DNA of 32,018 nt from Verrucomicrobiota bacterium (GTDB taxonomy: Bacteria; Verrucomicrobiota; Verrucomicrobiia; Limisphaerales; Pedosphaeraceae), in NCBI GenBank assembly GCA_021325145.1, contig JAJPHR010000015.1:1-32018 (forward strand). The letters run 5' to 3'. The position numbers and the translations under genes are program-made. This document shows, in pieces, positions 1-8,303 of this stretch (the stretch's first letter is position 1; each line of letters starts with the position of its first letter). The notes below the pieces were generated by a model, which worked only from the letters and a program-made list of their open reading frames with translations, did no database searches and was not told where the DNA came from.

Positions 1-1968
1 AACTTCACCGCAAGCTTCACGACGCCCGCCAACGCGTGCTCCGTCAGCAGCACGGTGACCGCCAGTGGCAGCGATGCCTGCACGGCGGCCATGGTCACCA
101 ACATTGCATCAGCGACCTGCACACTGGCAACCGCTCCGCGCATTGTCGTCACGCAGAACTGTCCGGCAAACCCGGCCAGCGTCGGCGGCGTCCTTGCTTA
201 CAGCGGCACCGTCAGCAACGCGGGCAACATCACGCTTACCAACGTCGTGGTGACCAATGACCGCAGTGGAGCGACGCCCGTTTTCACGGCCGCCACGCTA
301 ACCCCGGGAGCATCCGCCAACTTCACCGGCAGCTACACGGTGCCCGCTAACAGTGGCTGTTCCATCACTTCCACGCTGACTGGCAGCGGTTATGATAAAT
401 GCACCGGCATCCGGGTCACCACGAGCGCGCCCTCGACCTGTCCGCTGCTGACGGCCCCGCGCATTACCATCACGCAGACCTGCCCGGTGATCCTGGTAGG
501 TCCGGGCGGCATCCTGACCTACAGCGGCACCGTCAGCAATGCCGGCACTAGCACGCTCACCAACATTATTGTGGTCAACAATCGGCCTGCCTCCAACACC
601 GTGATCTTCACGGCCGCCACATTGGCCCCGGGCGCCAAGACCAACTTCACAGGCAGCTATGAGGTGCCTTTGAACTGTTGTGTCGTTTCCAGCACCGTCG
701 GCGCCACGGGGCAGGACATCTGCACAGGCGTCATCGTCGCCGACACGTTCACGGCCACCTGCACGGTGCTCACGATGCCGCAGATTGTCGTGACCAAAGT
801 GTGCCCGCCAACGGCGGTGCAAACGGGAGGGGTGCTGCAATACAACGGCACCGTTAGCAACGCCGGAAACATCACCCTGGTTAGCGTGACCATCGTGAAC
901 ACTCAACCGAGCGTTGGTTCGCCGGTGTTGGGGCCGATCACACTGGCACCCGGTGAATCCGTCAGCTACTACGCGTCTTACGTCGTTGCGTCCGATTTCT
1001 GCGGAACGGATACGGTCACAGCGCGCGGTCTGGATGCGTGCAGCTTCGCCCCCGTTGTCAATAGCGTGACGACGACCTGCCCGGTCATAACAGCCCCGCG
1101 CATTGCCGTGACTAAGAACTGCCCGCTACAAATCACGCCGCGGGGCGGTGTGTTGACTTACACGGGCACAGTCAGCAATCCGGGGAATGTCACGTTGACG
1201 AATGTTGTGGTCACAGATAACTACCAGATCGATTGTTTCTTGAGGACAAACGGCCCGGTCATTGGCCCCATTACTCTGGCGCCGGGCGCCTCCACCAACT
1301 TTAGCGGCAGCTACACCGCTCCGCTGAGTTGTTGCGAGGCCCTCGACACGCTCACTGCCAGTGGTCAGGACCGCTGTTCCGGCAACCGGGTGACTGCCAC
1401 AGCCACGGCCCTGTGTCCGCTACTAAGCTCGCCGCGCATCACGGTCACCAAGGTGTGTCCGGGGTCATCGGTGCCGGTGGGTGGCCTGTTTACATATAGT
1501 GGCTCGGTGAGCAACGCGGGCGATGTCGTTTTGACGAACGTCTATGTCGTTGCCAGCCAGCCCAACGCCAACACCCCGTTGTTTGGACCGATTGAACTGG
1601 CGCCGGGTGAAACGAAAGCGTTCAGTGGCGGTTATACGGTTACGGCCGGCTCCAACCCGGCGATCGGTACCGTCACGGCCCGCGGCACGGACACTTGCCA
1701 GGGACAAACCGTCACGGCCATGGCCAATTGCTTCGGGCCTTTCTCACCGCTGACCATCATTTCGGTGACTCTTGCCAACGGTATGGCGACCGTTACCTGG
1801 GCGGCCATACCAGGGACCGTTTATACCCTGCAATTTCAAACGGGCGTGCCGGGTTCAAGCTGGACCAACATTCCGGGAAATGTGACCGCCAGCAGCAACA
1901 CGGCCTCCAAAACCGACGCCATGGGATCATCCAAGCAACGCCTCTATCGGGTCATGGTAGTGCCATGA
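1..1968 (+). CDS. Secreted repeat protein with DUF11-like domains, 5' end missing
   Basis: The reading frame is open from base 1, so the start lies outside the window and about 655 residues are seen. It holds the end of one repeat and then five beta-sandwich repeats of about 106-112 residues, starting near bases 133, 454, 775, 1093 and 1429. Each opens with a PRI(V/T)VT-(K/Q)xCP motif, followed by GGxLxYSGTVSNAG and later LxPGxxxNFxGSY. This resembles DUF11/CARDB-type extracellular repeats. Most repeats carry paired cysteines (xCP near the start, CC or SGC and DxC later), which suggests disulfide-stabilised stalks outside the cytoplasm. The last 70 residues form a different domain ending RLYRVMVVP, a tail also seen on the ice-binding protein downstream. 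A surface or secreted structural or adhesive role is inferred; no catalytic motif is visible. Confidence 0.85.
   Translation, partial: NFTASFTTPANACSVSSTVTASGSDACTAAMVTNIASATCTLATAPRIVVTQNCPANPASVGGVLAYSGTVSNAGNITLTNVVVTNDRSGATPVFTAATLTPGASANFTGSYTVPANSGCSITSTLTGSGYDKCTGIRVTTSAPSTCPLLTAPRITITQTCPVILVGPGGILTYSGTVSNAGTSTLTNIIVVNNRPASNTVIFTAATLAPGAKTNFTGSYEVPLNCCVVSSTVGATGQDICTGVIVADTFTATCTVLTMPQIVVTKVCPPTAVQTGGVLQYNGTVSNAGNITLVSVTIVNTQPSVGSPVLGPITLAPGESVSYYASYVVASDFCGTDTVTARGLDACSFAPVVNSVTTTCPVITAPRIAVTKNCPLQITPRGGVLTYTGTVSNPGNVTLTNVVVTDNYQIDCFLRTNGPVIGPITLAPGASTNFSGSYTAPLSCCEALDTLTASGQDRCSGNRVTATATALCPLLSSPRITVTKVCPGSSVPVGGLFTYSGSVSNAGDVVLTNVYVVASQPNANTPLFGPIELAPGETKAFSGGYTVTAGSNPAIGTVTARGTDTCQGQTVTAMANCFGPFSPLTIISVTLANGMATVTWAAIPGTVYTLQFQTGVPGSSWTNIPGNVTASSNTASKTDAMGSSKQRLYRVMVVP
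133..1764 (+). repeat. Five tandem about 320-bp coding repeats
   Basis: In-frame repeats inside the first gene begin at about 133, 454, 775, 1093 and 1429, giving spacings of 321, 321, 318 and 336 bases. The best conserved part encodes the PRIxVT and YSGTVSNAG motifs. DNA identity is partial, so the copies have diverged, but the spacing is very regular. Confidence 0.75.
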
Positions 1969-1999
1969 TTAGCTGAAGCCGGCGAATGACAACACCAAT

Positions 2000-2037
2000 C
2001 GGAGGCAAGCAAGAGAAATCCCGCTTCCTCCGGTCGG
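2000..2037 (+). terminator. Possible hairpin terminator after the repeat protein
   Basis: CGGAGG then a bulged C then AAGC (2000-2010) pairs with GCTT-CCTCCG (2023-2032) around a 12-base loop. A weak T-rich stretch (cggatttt) follows. It sits 31 bases after the stop codon, where a rho-independent terminator would be expected, although the T tract is poor. Confidence 0.4.
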
Positions 2038-2105
2038 ATTTTCGCAGAGGGAAAATCCGGGTTGAATGAAGAAAGCAGCCATGCAAAACGACTTAAGAAA
2101 CTATT

Positions 2106-3122
2106 ATGAAAAAAAAGTTATTAGCGGCAACAATTTGGACGGGCGCATGGTGCATCGCGGCACTGGCTCAGGGCGCTCCTAAAATCCAGTTTGATCAGAC
2201 GGTTTACGACTTCGGCAAGACCTCGCAGGTCGAAACCGTCTCGGGCGTCTTCAAGTTCAAGAACGCTGGCGACGGCGTCCTCAAAGTGGAGCCGCCCAAG
2301 CCATCCTGTGGCTGCACGGTTGCCGAGTTGAAGCCGGACACGCTCCCGCCGGGCGCAACCGGGGAACTGGCCTTCACGTTGAATCTCGGCCCGAGTAAGA
2401 CGCAACTGGAAAAGCACATCGCCGTGTTGTCAAACGATCCGCAGACTCCCGAAGTCTCCCTCACCATCAAGGTGGATTACACGCCGCTCTATGACATCCA
2501 GCCGGTGACGCTCGCCTCCGACCTGGCGTTTGGCATGAATACTATAGACCAATTTACCACCATTACCCGGACGGACGGACAGCCCCTCCACATCGTGAGG
2601 CTCGACGGCTCCAAGCCTTGGATCACGGCGGAGGCGGAGCCGGGGGATAAAGCGGATGATGCCACAGCCCGCATTCGCGTCACCATTAAACGAGAGGGAC
2701 CGCCACGTCGCTTCAATGAATTCGTCCACATCTATGCCATCGGACAGACGAACACTCCCGTGGCTGGCATTGCCCTTTACGGCCAGATCATGGGCGAGGT
2801 CTCGCTCAGTCCAGAGTCGCTGTATTGGAGCGTCCCCGACGCGACGAATACAGCTGCGGAGCGCCCGGAGGCATTAGTCCTGCGGCGCGTAACGATCCGC
2901 TCGGCCGACGGCCGGCCGTTTGAATTGAAGAAACCGCAAAGCACAATCGAAGGCATCAAGGTCGAACTGGTGCCCAAGGAGGCCGGCAAGGTTTATGAAC
3001 TGGTCGCCCGACTTGATCATGCGCCGGCGAGAACCGTCAGCGGCAATGTGTCCTTTGAAACCTCGGTGGCGACGCAACCCAGAATTGAAGTGCCGGTTAT
3101 CGTAAACGTGTTCAAGCCTTAA
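2106..3122 (+). CDS. DUF1573 domain protein, exported
   Basis: The 338-residue protein starts with a signal peptide (MKKKLLAATIWTGAWCIAALAQG). Residues about 25-115 match DUF1573: IQFDQTVYDFGK, then FKFKNAGDGVLKVEPPKPSCGCT and a GELAFTLNLG strand. This is an Ig-like ASPM/SPD-2/Hydin-type fold with the hallmark SCGCT motif. The remaining 220 residues look like further beta-rich domains ending in VPVIVNVFKP. DUF1573 proteins are common in Bacteroidetes, Planctomycetes and Verrucomicrobia and are thought to sit in the periplasm or at the surface; no reaction is known. No strong ribosome-binding site precedes the ATG (aagaaactatt). Confidence 0.88.
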   Translation: MKKKLLAATIWTGAWCIAALAQGAPKIQFDQTVYDFGKTSQVETVSGVFKFKNAGDGVLKVEPPKPSCGCTVAELKPDTLPPGATGELAFTLNLGPSKTQLEKHIAVLSNDPQTPEVSLTIKVDYTPLYDIQPVTLASDLAFGMNTIDQFTTITRTDGQPLHIVRLDGSKPWITAEAEPGDKADDATARIRVTIKREGPPRRFNEFVHIYAIGQTNTPVAGIALYGQIMGEVSLSPESLYWSVPDATNTAAERPEALVLRRVTIRSADGRPFELKKPQSTIEGIKVELVPKEAGKVYELVARLDHAPARTVSGNVSFETSVATQPRIEVPVIVNVFKP

Positions 3123-3144
3123 GGGGAATAACGATTAGCACGCC

Positions 3145-3840
3145 ATGAAAGCCAACGAAGCTCTATGCGCTGGAGAACCAGCCAGCGTACAAGCTCAATA
3201 CGAAACCAAGCCGCCCTACCGCATTCTTGTGGTCGATGACGATCTCGATGTCCGCCAACTCAGCGCTGACGTGCTCATGAGTTCCGGCTACGAGGTGGAC
3301 GCTGCCGAAGACGGCGAGGCTGGCTGGGAGGCACTTCATGTCAATCGCTATGACCTTCTGATCACGGACAACAATATGGCGAAGGTTACCGGCATGGAGC
3401 TGATCCGAAAGCTGCGTTCCGCCGGCATGGGGCTACCAGTTATCCTCGCGTCGGGAGCGGTGCCCGCAGAGGAGCCAGACCGGCATTCACGGTTGCAACT
3501 GGCTGCCATGATGCAGAAGCCGTTTACCAGCAATGAGTTATTGGAAATCGTGAGCAACATCTTGGGCGCGACCTGCCGTGTCATCTCGAACCAGGAGCGC
3601 GTTCTTTCGGCCGTCGAAGATGCAGGCTGTAGACCATGCCGCGCCGGCATCGCGGACCATCTGAACACGAGCAATAATTTGGCAACCGGCGGCGTGTCGC
3701 ATTCCTCCGAGGTGGCCCCATGCCGTAAGAACAATGATTCTTCATTAGCCCACGGTCAGCGTGGATTAAACAAACGCACACAAAAACGAAAGACCAGTGA
3801 CTACAAACCTCTCGAAAGGAACCAAAGCAATGTTTTCTAA
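3145..3840 (+). CDS. Single-domain response regulator with unusual C-terminal tail
   Basis: Residues about 25-142 form a CheY-like receiver domain: ILVVDDDLD acidic cluster, phospho-acceptor Asp75 in LLITDNN, and conserved Lys125 in MQKPF. The usual Thr/Ser switch position reads ASG. No DNA-binding or enzyme output domain follows. Instead residues 145-178 (RVISNQERVLSAVEDAGC, then GIADHL) closely match the extreme C-terminus of the radical SAM protein at 6474-7541. The last 50 residues are basic, low in known features, and overlap the start of the next gene by 11 bases, so the end may be decayed. No histidine kinase is adjacent. The receiver domain is secure; the function of the tail is unknown. 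Confidence 0.85.
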   Translation: MKANEALCAGEPASVQAQYETKPPYRILVVDDDLDVRQLSADVLMSSGYEVDAAEDGEAGWEALHVNRYDLLITDNNMAKVTGMELIRKLRSAGMGLPVILASGAVPAEEPDRHSRLQLAAMMQKPFTSNELLEIVSNILGATCRVISNQERVLSAVEDAGCRPCRAGIADHLNTSNNLATGGVSHSSEVAPCRKNNDSSLAHGQRGLNKRTQKRKTSDYKPLERNQSNVF

Positions 3841-5140
3841 ACTAAACCTGACCGCACGAACCTTAACTTTGTTTTGGCTAGCTCTGGCCATCCCCCCTCA
3901 GCTCGCCACTGCAGCTCAAGCGCCCGTGGCCTTGGGAAGTGCCGCCAACTTCGGCGTGCTCGCTGGCTCTACGGTTACCAGCAGTGGCGCCACCACCGTC
4001 AGTGGCGACCTGGGACTCTGGCCAGGCACTTCGGTATCCGGCTTTCCGCCCGGGACGGTGACCGGGATCATGCACATTACTGATCCGACCGCGCAAGCCG
4101 CCCAAGGCGATCTTACGACCGCATTTAACGACGCGGCCGGACGGTCCACTGCTCCTGTCACCGTCGCCGGAAACATCGGTGGACAGACCCTGCCTCCAGG
4201 CCTTTATAAGTCCACCTCTTCGTTGGCCATCTCGTCTGGCGATCTGACGCTCGACGGACAGGGCGATCCCAATGCCGTCTTCATTTTCCAGATTGCCACC
4301 ACCTTGGTCACCACCTCCGGTCGTCAGGTGATCCTCATCGGCGGAGCACAGTCGGCCAACGTATTTTGGCAAGTGGGCAGTTCCGCCACCATCGGGACAA
4401 CCTCTGCCATGAAAGGCAACATCTTGGCCGACCAATCGATTAGCCTTCAGACAGGAGCCACACTCGATGGCAGGGCTTTGGCCAGGATTGGCGCCGTGAC
4501 GCTGCAGGGCAATGGAGTCCTTGTGTCCACGCCCACAGGCAACGCTGGTGGAGGCGGATCCGTTGCTTCAACCAACGTCTTTGTAACTGCAGCTTCTCCC
4601 ATTACCCTGAATCCGCAGACCGGCTTGTTCGAGCAGACCGTTAGCTTGAGCAACAGCAGCCCAAACACCGTCTCTGCCACCCGACTGCTTATCCAGGTCC
4701 TTCCTGCCGACGTGCAGGTTTATAATGCGAGCGGCAGGACCAATGGCACGCCCTACGCGCAGTATAATCTCTCCCTGGCTCCCGCGGCTACCGTTGACTT
4801 GCTGGTCGAGTATTATCGCACCAATCGCCAAGCCATTCCACAGCCTACATTTCTAGTTCAGGACACCACTGCCCTTTCCGTAACGGCAACCGGACCGCTC
4901 ATCGCGATCGATCGTGACGTGCAATTGGCAAGCGGACGCTTCCTGATCGAATTCTCCGCAACCCCGGGGCGCAACTACGCCGTGCAGTACAGCAGCGACA
5001 TGACAAACTGGAAAACCGCCGGTTCCACTATCACCGCCCCGGCCAACCGGGTGCAGTGGTACGACGACGGCCCGCCCAAAACCGAAAGCAAACCCACGAC
5101 TACCGGGAGCCGTTTTTACCGGATCGTTCAACTGCCCTGA
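3830..5140 (+). CDS. DUF3494 ice-binding-like secreted protein
   Basis: The ATG at 3830 is preferred over an in-frame GTG at 3797 because GAAAGGA lies 9 bases upstream and a signal peptide (MFSKLNLTARTLTLFWLALAIP...ATAAQA) follows at once. Residues about 38-240 match the DUF3494/ice-binding family: LGSAANFGVLAGSTVTSSG, GDLGLWPGTSVSGFPPG, LPPGLYKS, LTLDGQGDPNAVFIFQI, VFWQVGSSATIGT, and a repetitive solenoid ending LDGRALARIGAVTL. A second beta-rich domain of about 190 residues ends in GSRFYRIVQLP. Family members in cold-adapted microbes bind ice, but many bacterial homologues act as surface adhesins, so ice binding is not proven. It overlaps the response regulator by 11 bases and is followed closely by a beta-barrel gene. 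Confidence 0.9.
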   Translation: MFSKLNLTARTLTLFWLALAIPPQLATAAQAPVALGSAANFGVLAGSTVTSSGATTVSGDLGLWPGTSVSGFPPGTVTGIMHITDPTAQAAQGDLTTAFNDAAGRSTAPVTVAGNIGGQTLPPGLYKSTSSLAISSGDLTLDGQGDPNAVFIFQIATTLVTTSGRQVILIGGAQSANVFWQVGSSATIGTTSAMKGNILADQSISLQTGATLDGRALARIGAVTLQGNGVLVSTPTGNAGGGGSVASTNVFVTAASPITLNPQTGLFEQTVSLSNSSPNTVSATRLLIQVLPADVQVYNASGRTNGTPYAQYNLSLAPAATVDLLVEYYRTNRQAIPQPTFLVQDTTALSVTATGPLIAIDRDVQLASGRFLIEFSATPGRNYAVQYSSDMTNWKTAGSTITAPANRVQWYDDGPPKTESKPTTTGSRFYRIVQLP

Positions 5141-5170
5141 GTCTCGCCGCCATCAACTATCTCAACGCTT

Positions 5171-6199
5171 ATGAACCGAGTTATACTTTCCACGACGCTT
5201 ACCCTGGCCGCCGTTACTCCTTTCGCACTGCACGGCGCGGATTCGCCCGAGAACGAGAACCCCAATCGTTGGAGCTTCGGCCCGCGCTTCGGCATGAACA
5301 TCAAAGCCGACTTTCACAACAACGCGCCACCAGTCAATCCAGGGCCTGCTGCCGGCGGTGCGAATCACACGTACAATGACGGTTACGTCCTTTTGGACAG
5401 CAGCGGAAACGCAGGTGGCCTTACCTGGAATTGGGGCTACCAAAATGCCTCTCAGGTGGCAGGCGATACCATGCAGTTCCACGCCATCCAGTCTGGTGGT
5501 CCTTCCACCTCTGCCATCAACCATGTCAGCGACGATCCGCAATACGGAGCCGAACTGGCCTACCAGCGCGTCCTGGGTCACTTACCTTTCCTGGAGTCCA
5601 TCCACTGGGGCCTCGAAGCCGCCTTTGGCTTCACGGAAATTGACCTGACTGATAAGCGCAGCGCGACTGGATTGGCCACGGTAACCACCGATACCTTTGC
5701 GCTTAGCGGTGTGTTACCTCCCGGGCCGGGCTATAATGGCACCTTCCAGGGACCCGGCGCGCTGCTCGGCGACACGCCAACCCGCACCACTGCGTCTGCC
5801 ATGGCTACGCTGACAAGCCGTCAAAAGTTAAGCGGCCAGTTATATGGCTTGCGACTCGGTCCTTTTGGCGAATGGAATTTCTGTCGCCATTTGAGCCTCG
5901 CTGCCAGCGTAGGCCTGACTTTGGCTCCGGCCTTGATCGATTACGACTTTACGGAAACCACTGCCCTGGCCGGCAGCGCTCCGTCGGTGACGAGCGGCCA
6001 TTCGTCCAAGACTAAACTTCTCTACGGCCCCTACGTGAGCGGGACGCTTCGCTACGACTTCAATAAGCATTGGGGTATCTATGTTGGCGCGCAATTCCAG
6101 AGTCTGACCGACTTGGAGCAATCGGCTGGCGGTCACACAGCCCGGCTCGACCTGGGAGCCACGGTCTATGGAACCGCGGGAGTAAGTTGTCGGTTCTGA
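5171..6199 (+). CDS. Outer-membrane beta-barrel protein
   Basis: This 342-residue protein has a signal peptide (MNRVILSTTLTLAAVTPFALHGA). Alternating aromatic and polar strands follow: WSFGPRFGMNIKADF, LTWNWGYQNA, YGAELAYQRVL, IHWGLEAAFGFTEIDL, LYGLRLGPFGEWNF, YGPYVSGTLRYDF, HWGIYVGAQFQSL. It ends in VSCRF; a terminal Phe is the classic recognition signal for the BAM complex that inserts outer-membrane barrels. It begins 31 bases after the ice-binding gene and may share its transcript. No specific porin or transporter family is recognised, so the cargo is unknown. Confidence 0.82.
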   Translation: MNRVILSTTLTLAAVTPFALHGADSPENENPNRWSFGPRFGMNIKADFHNNAPPVNPGPAAGGANHTYNDGYVLLDSSGNAGGLTWNWGYQNASQVAGDTMQFHAIQSGGPSTSAINHVSDDPQYGAELAYQRVLGHLPFLESIHWGLEAAFGFTEIDLTDKRSATGLATVTTDTFALSGVLPPGPGYNGTFQGPGALLGDTPTRTTASAMATLTSRQKLSGQLYGLRLGPFGEWNFCRHLSLAASVGLTLAPALIDYDFTETTALAGSAPSVTSGHSSKTKLLYGPYVSGTLRYDFNKHWGIYVGAQFQSLTDLEQSAGGHTARLDLGATVYGTAGVSCRF

Positions 6200-6205
6200 T
6201 CACCC

Positions 6206-6270
6206 CGACCCGGTGCTGGCCGACGTTCAGAATATCTCGCATCGGGGGAATCCCCAATAGCGCCGGGTCG
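6206..6270 (+). terminator. Large hairpin after the beta-barrel gene
   Basis: CGACCCGGTGCT (6206-6217) pairs with AGCGCCGGGTCG (6259-6270) over 12 positions with one G-U pair. The loop contains a second stem, GGGG/CCCC around AAT (6245-6255). There is no T tract after it, so it is not a textbook terminator. It could be an mRNA-stabilising or termination structure. Confidence 0.4.
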
Positions 6271-6292
6271 TTCAGCGGCCTATCCTCATCTG

Positions 6293-6496
6293 ATGAGAGC
6301 CAACCAAAAAAGACAGCCACTGATGTTTGGTGATCTCATCGAGAGCGGTTATCACGCCGTCGGCGGGCGTCGGGCAGGCGGAATTATCCGGCTTGCCGCC
6401 CACGCCCGCCTGATTGCGTTTCATGGACCGGGCCACTTTATGATTCGACCAGGCGAACGTGAAGGAGACCGCGATGTCCTTTTCCGTTTCATTTGA
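6293..6496 (+). CDS. Possible small conserved protein, 67 residues
   Basis: The frame reads MFGDLIESGYHAVGGRRAG and then GIIRLAAHARLIAFHGPGHFMI. This pattern (FGDxI..YxxxGxRRAxGxxRLAxxAxLIxFxGxxxFxI) recalls a family of short hypothetical proteins I associate with Verrucomicrobia genomes; this is recognition only. The start could be 6293 or the ATG at 6323, and neither has a clear ribosome-binding site. It overlaps the start of the radical SAM gene by 23 bases, and the last ten residues look like read-through. The DNA also contains a GC-rich inverted repeat (GGCGGGCGT ... ACGCCCGCC), which could explain the frame without a gene. Confidence 0.4.
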   Translation: MRANQKRQPLMFGDLIESGYHAVGGRRAGGIIRLAAHARLIAFHGPGHFMIRPGEREGDRDVLFRFI

Positions 6497-7541
6497 TCGG
6501 AAGGCGCTGGTGTTAACGAGAAGGCCATTTTCAGTTCCTATGCGTGCAGCCACATTCGATACCACGCCGCCGTTCCTGCACGAGAAAGCAAGGGCGGTGC
6601 GGGACAAAGTTTTCGGACCTCGCGTGTTTGTGCGCGGGGTGGTTGAGGTGTCCAGCCACTGTCGCGAGAATTGCCGTTACTGCGCCATGCGCCGCGATAA
6701 TCGCGCGCTGACGCGCTACCGGCTGGCCGCGGACGAACTCGCCGAGTTGATCATTCACCAGCGCCCCGCTTCGATCACTGACATTGACATCCAGGCGGGC
6801 GAAGACCCTGTAGCCGTGCGGGAGGTGGTGCTGCCGTTGGTGCGCGAATTGCGTCGCCGCACCAATCTGGGAATTACGCTTTGCCTGGGCACCTTGTCGC
6901 AGCAAGAGTACGACGAACTCCGTGAAGCGGGTGGCGACTACTATGTGATGAAAATTGAGACTGGTAATCCTGACCACTACGATTTGATCGGCGCTCCGGG
7001 CAGTTTGGCTGAACGCGTGGCGGCGATTTGCTATCTGGCGCGCACGGGTTGGAAAGTGTCGTCGGGACTCATCATGGGCCTCCCCGGCCAGACTTCGGCG
7101 GAGGTCGAGCAAACGTTGAATCTCCTGACGCTCCTGCCGCTGGCCGGTTGCAGCGTCAGCCCGTTTGTGGCCGGCGAGCAAACGCCATTTGGCACTTCTC
7201 CCAATGGGGACATCGAACAGACTTTGAATTGTGTGGCCCGGCTGCGCTTGTGCGCGCCGCATTGGATTATCCCCGCGGTCAGTGCCATGCGGCTCGTGTC
7301 GGAGGACGGCTACGTGCGCGCCTTCAAGGCGGGTGCAAACCTGGCCACTATCAATCTTACGCCCTCCTCGGCGCGGGCGGACTACCCGATTTACAAACGC
7401 GATCGCATCATCATGGATGAAGAGCGTGTTCTCTCCGCCATCGCCGACGCGGGCTGTGATTTCAGCCCCATCGGCATCGCGGATCACCTTCGAAACGCCC
7501 CCGAAGTTGTTCTCCCGAAAGGAGTCAATATATTCGCATGA
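6474..7541 (+). CDS. Radical SAM protein, HydE/BioB/PylB-like
   Basis: The ATG at 6474 has GGAGA five bases upstream and is preferred over a GTG at 6459, giving 355 residues. CX3CX2C is present as CRENCRYC (Cys63, Cys67, Cys70), which binds the 4Fe-4S cluster used to cleave S-adenosylmethionine. Further TIM-barrel landmarks are DIDIQAGED, GITLCLGTLS, YYVMKIETGNPDHY, SGLIMGLPGQT and NLTPSSARADYPIYKRD. The last resembles the end of HydE, the [FeFe]-hydrogenase maturase, more than biotin synthase. No hydF, hydG, hydrogenase or biotin genes are nearby, so the substrate is unknown. The C-terminal 35 residues are shared with the response regulator at 3145. Radical SAM membership is firm; the subfamily is not. 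Confidence 0.88.
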   Translation: MSFSVSFDRKALVLTRRPFSVPMRAATFDTTPPFLHEKARAVRDKVFGPRVFVRGVVEVSSHCRENCRYCAMRRDNRALTRYRLAADELAELIIHQRPASITDIDIQAGEDPVAVREVVLPLVRELRRRTNLGITLCLGTLSQQEYDELREAGGDYYVMKIETGNPDHYDLIGAPGSLAERVAAICYLARTGWKVSSGLIMGLPGQTSAEVEQTLNLLTLLPLAGCSVSPFVAGEQTPFGTSPNGDIEQTLNCVARLRLCAPHWIIPAVSAMRLVSEDGYVRAFKAGANLATINLTPSSARADYPIYKRDRIIMDEERVLSAIADAGCDFSPIGIADHLRNAPEVVLPKGVNIFA

Positions 7542-7916
7542 GAAACGAAAGATTCCCTCACCTTGAAAAACCCGGTCGCGCGCGGCGCCCGACGCTCGGC
7601 CGCAAACGCGAGCGTCTGCACGACGAACCATCCACTCGGCCGGCGCGACCCTTTACGGTGGCCATTAGGTGGGTGGAAATCGGCGAGTTGCGTTTGGAAG
7701 TCACCGTGAACGGTTGCACCACCCGTGACACTTCTTTAATCAGGGACAGTTCGGCAACCGAGCAGACGTCAACTCCAACTGCGGCTGCCTTTAGCCGCGC
7801 TCGTCCCCGCATCCGCCAAAACAAGCCCGGCGACTCAATCAGCCTGGCCGCCGAGGCATTCCAATCGATCATCCAACAAAGGATGAACCACCACCAAAAC
7901 CAAGAGAAGAAAGACT
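7542..7916. other. Intergenic stretch, weak ORF only
   Basis: A + strand frame at 7538-7966 overlaps the radical SAM stop codon as ATGA and could encode 142 residues. It is rich in Arg, Pro and Thr, lacks a recognisable domain, and runs 50 bases into the next gene. I treat it as probably not a gene. Nothing else is seen here except the upstream region of the DUF883 gene (aagaaaga before its ATG). Confidence 0.4.
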
Positions 7917-8210
7917 ATGGACAAACAAAAACATGCAAGCAGCAACGACGTGGGCACGCTCGCTGAGGACGCGCGCGACCTAATGGCCGCCACCGCCGAC
8001 GTAGCCGGCGAAAAAGTCGGCGAAGCCCGCCGACGTCTCACCGCCGCGCTGGATCGTGGCAAGGAAATCGCCGGCCGCGTTCGCGAAAAGACGATCGACG
8101 GCGCCAAGGTGGCCGACAAGACCGTGCGCGAGCATCCCTATGAGGCCATCGGCATTGCCTTCGCTTTGGGCGCCCTCGTGGGCTATCTGATCACTCGCGA
8201 TCGCGACTGA
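7917..8210 (+). CDS. DUF883 (ElaB/YqjD-like) membrane-anchored stress protein
   Basis: The 97 residues have the family layout: a long charged amphipathic helix (LAEDARDLMAATADVAGEKVGEARRRL...REKTIDGAKVADKTVREHP) followed by one C-terminal membrane segment (YEAIGIAFALGALVGYLI) and a short basic-acidic tail (TRDRD). E. coli YqjD and ElaB are RpoS-controlled inner-membrane proteins that bind ribosomes in stationary phase. The same cellular role is plausible here. It opens a run of small stress genes ending with Dps. A purine-rich AAGAAAGA lies just upstream of the ATG. Confidence 0.88.
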   Translation: MDKQKHASSNDVGTLAEDARDLMAATADVAGEKVGEARRRLTAALDRGKEIAGRVREKTIDGAKVADKTVREHPYEAIGIAFALGALVGYLITRDRD

Positions 8211-8303
8211 TCCGCCACGGAAGCCGCTGCATACGTGAGGCGCGGGAAGAAAATAGCGGAAGCTAATCCAGCGGAATACCTCCGCACATTGAAAGTAAAC
8301 TTT

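Noticed and set aside
6531..7631. 366-residue open frame on the minus strand
   Set aside because: It is antisense to the radical SAM gene, which has a ribosome-binding site and all cluster-binding cysteines.
7538..7966. 142-residue gene starting in an ATGA overlap with the radical SAM stop
   Set aside because: The overlap is attractive, but the protein is compositionally odd and its end crosses the leader and start of the DUF883 gene.
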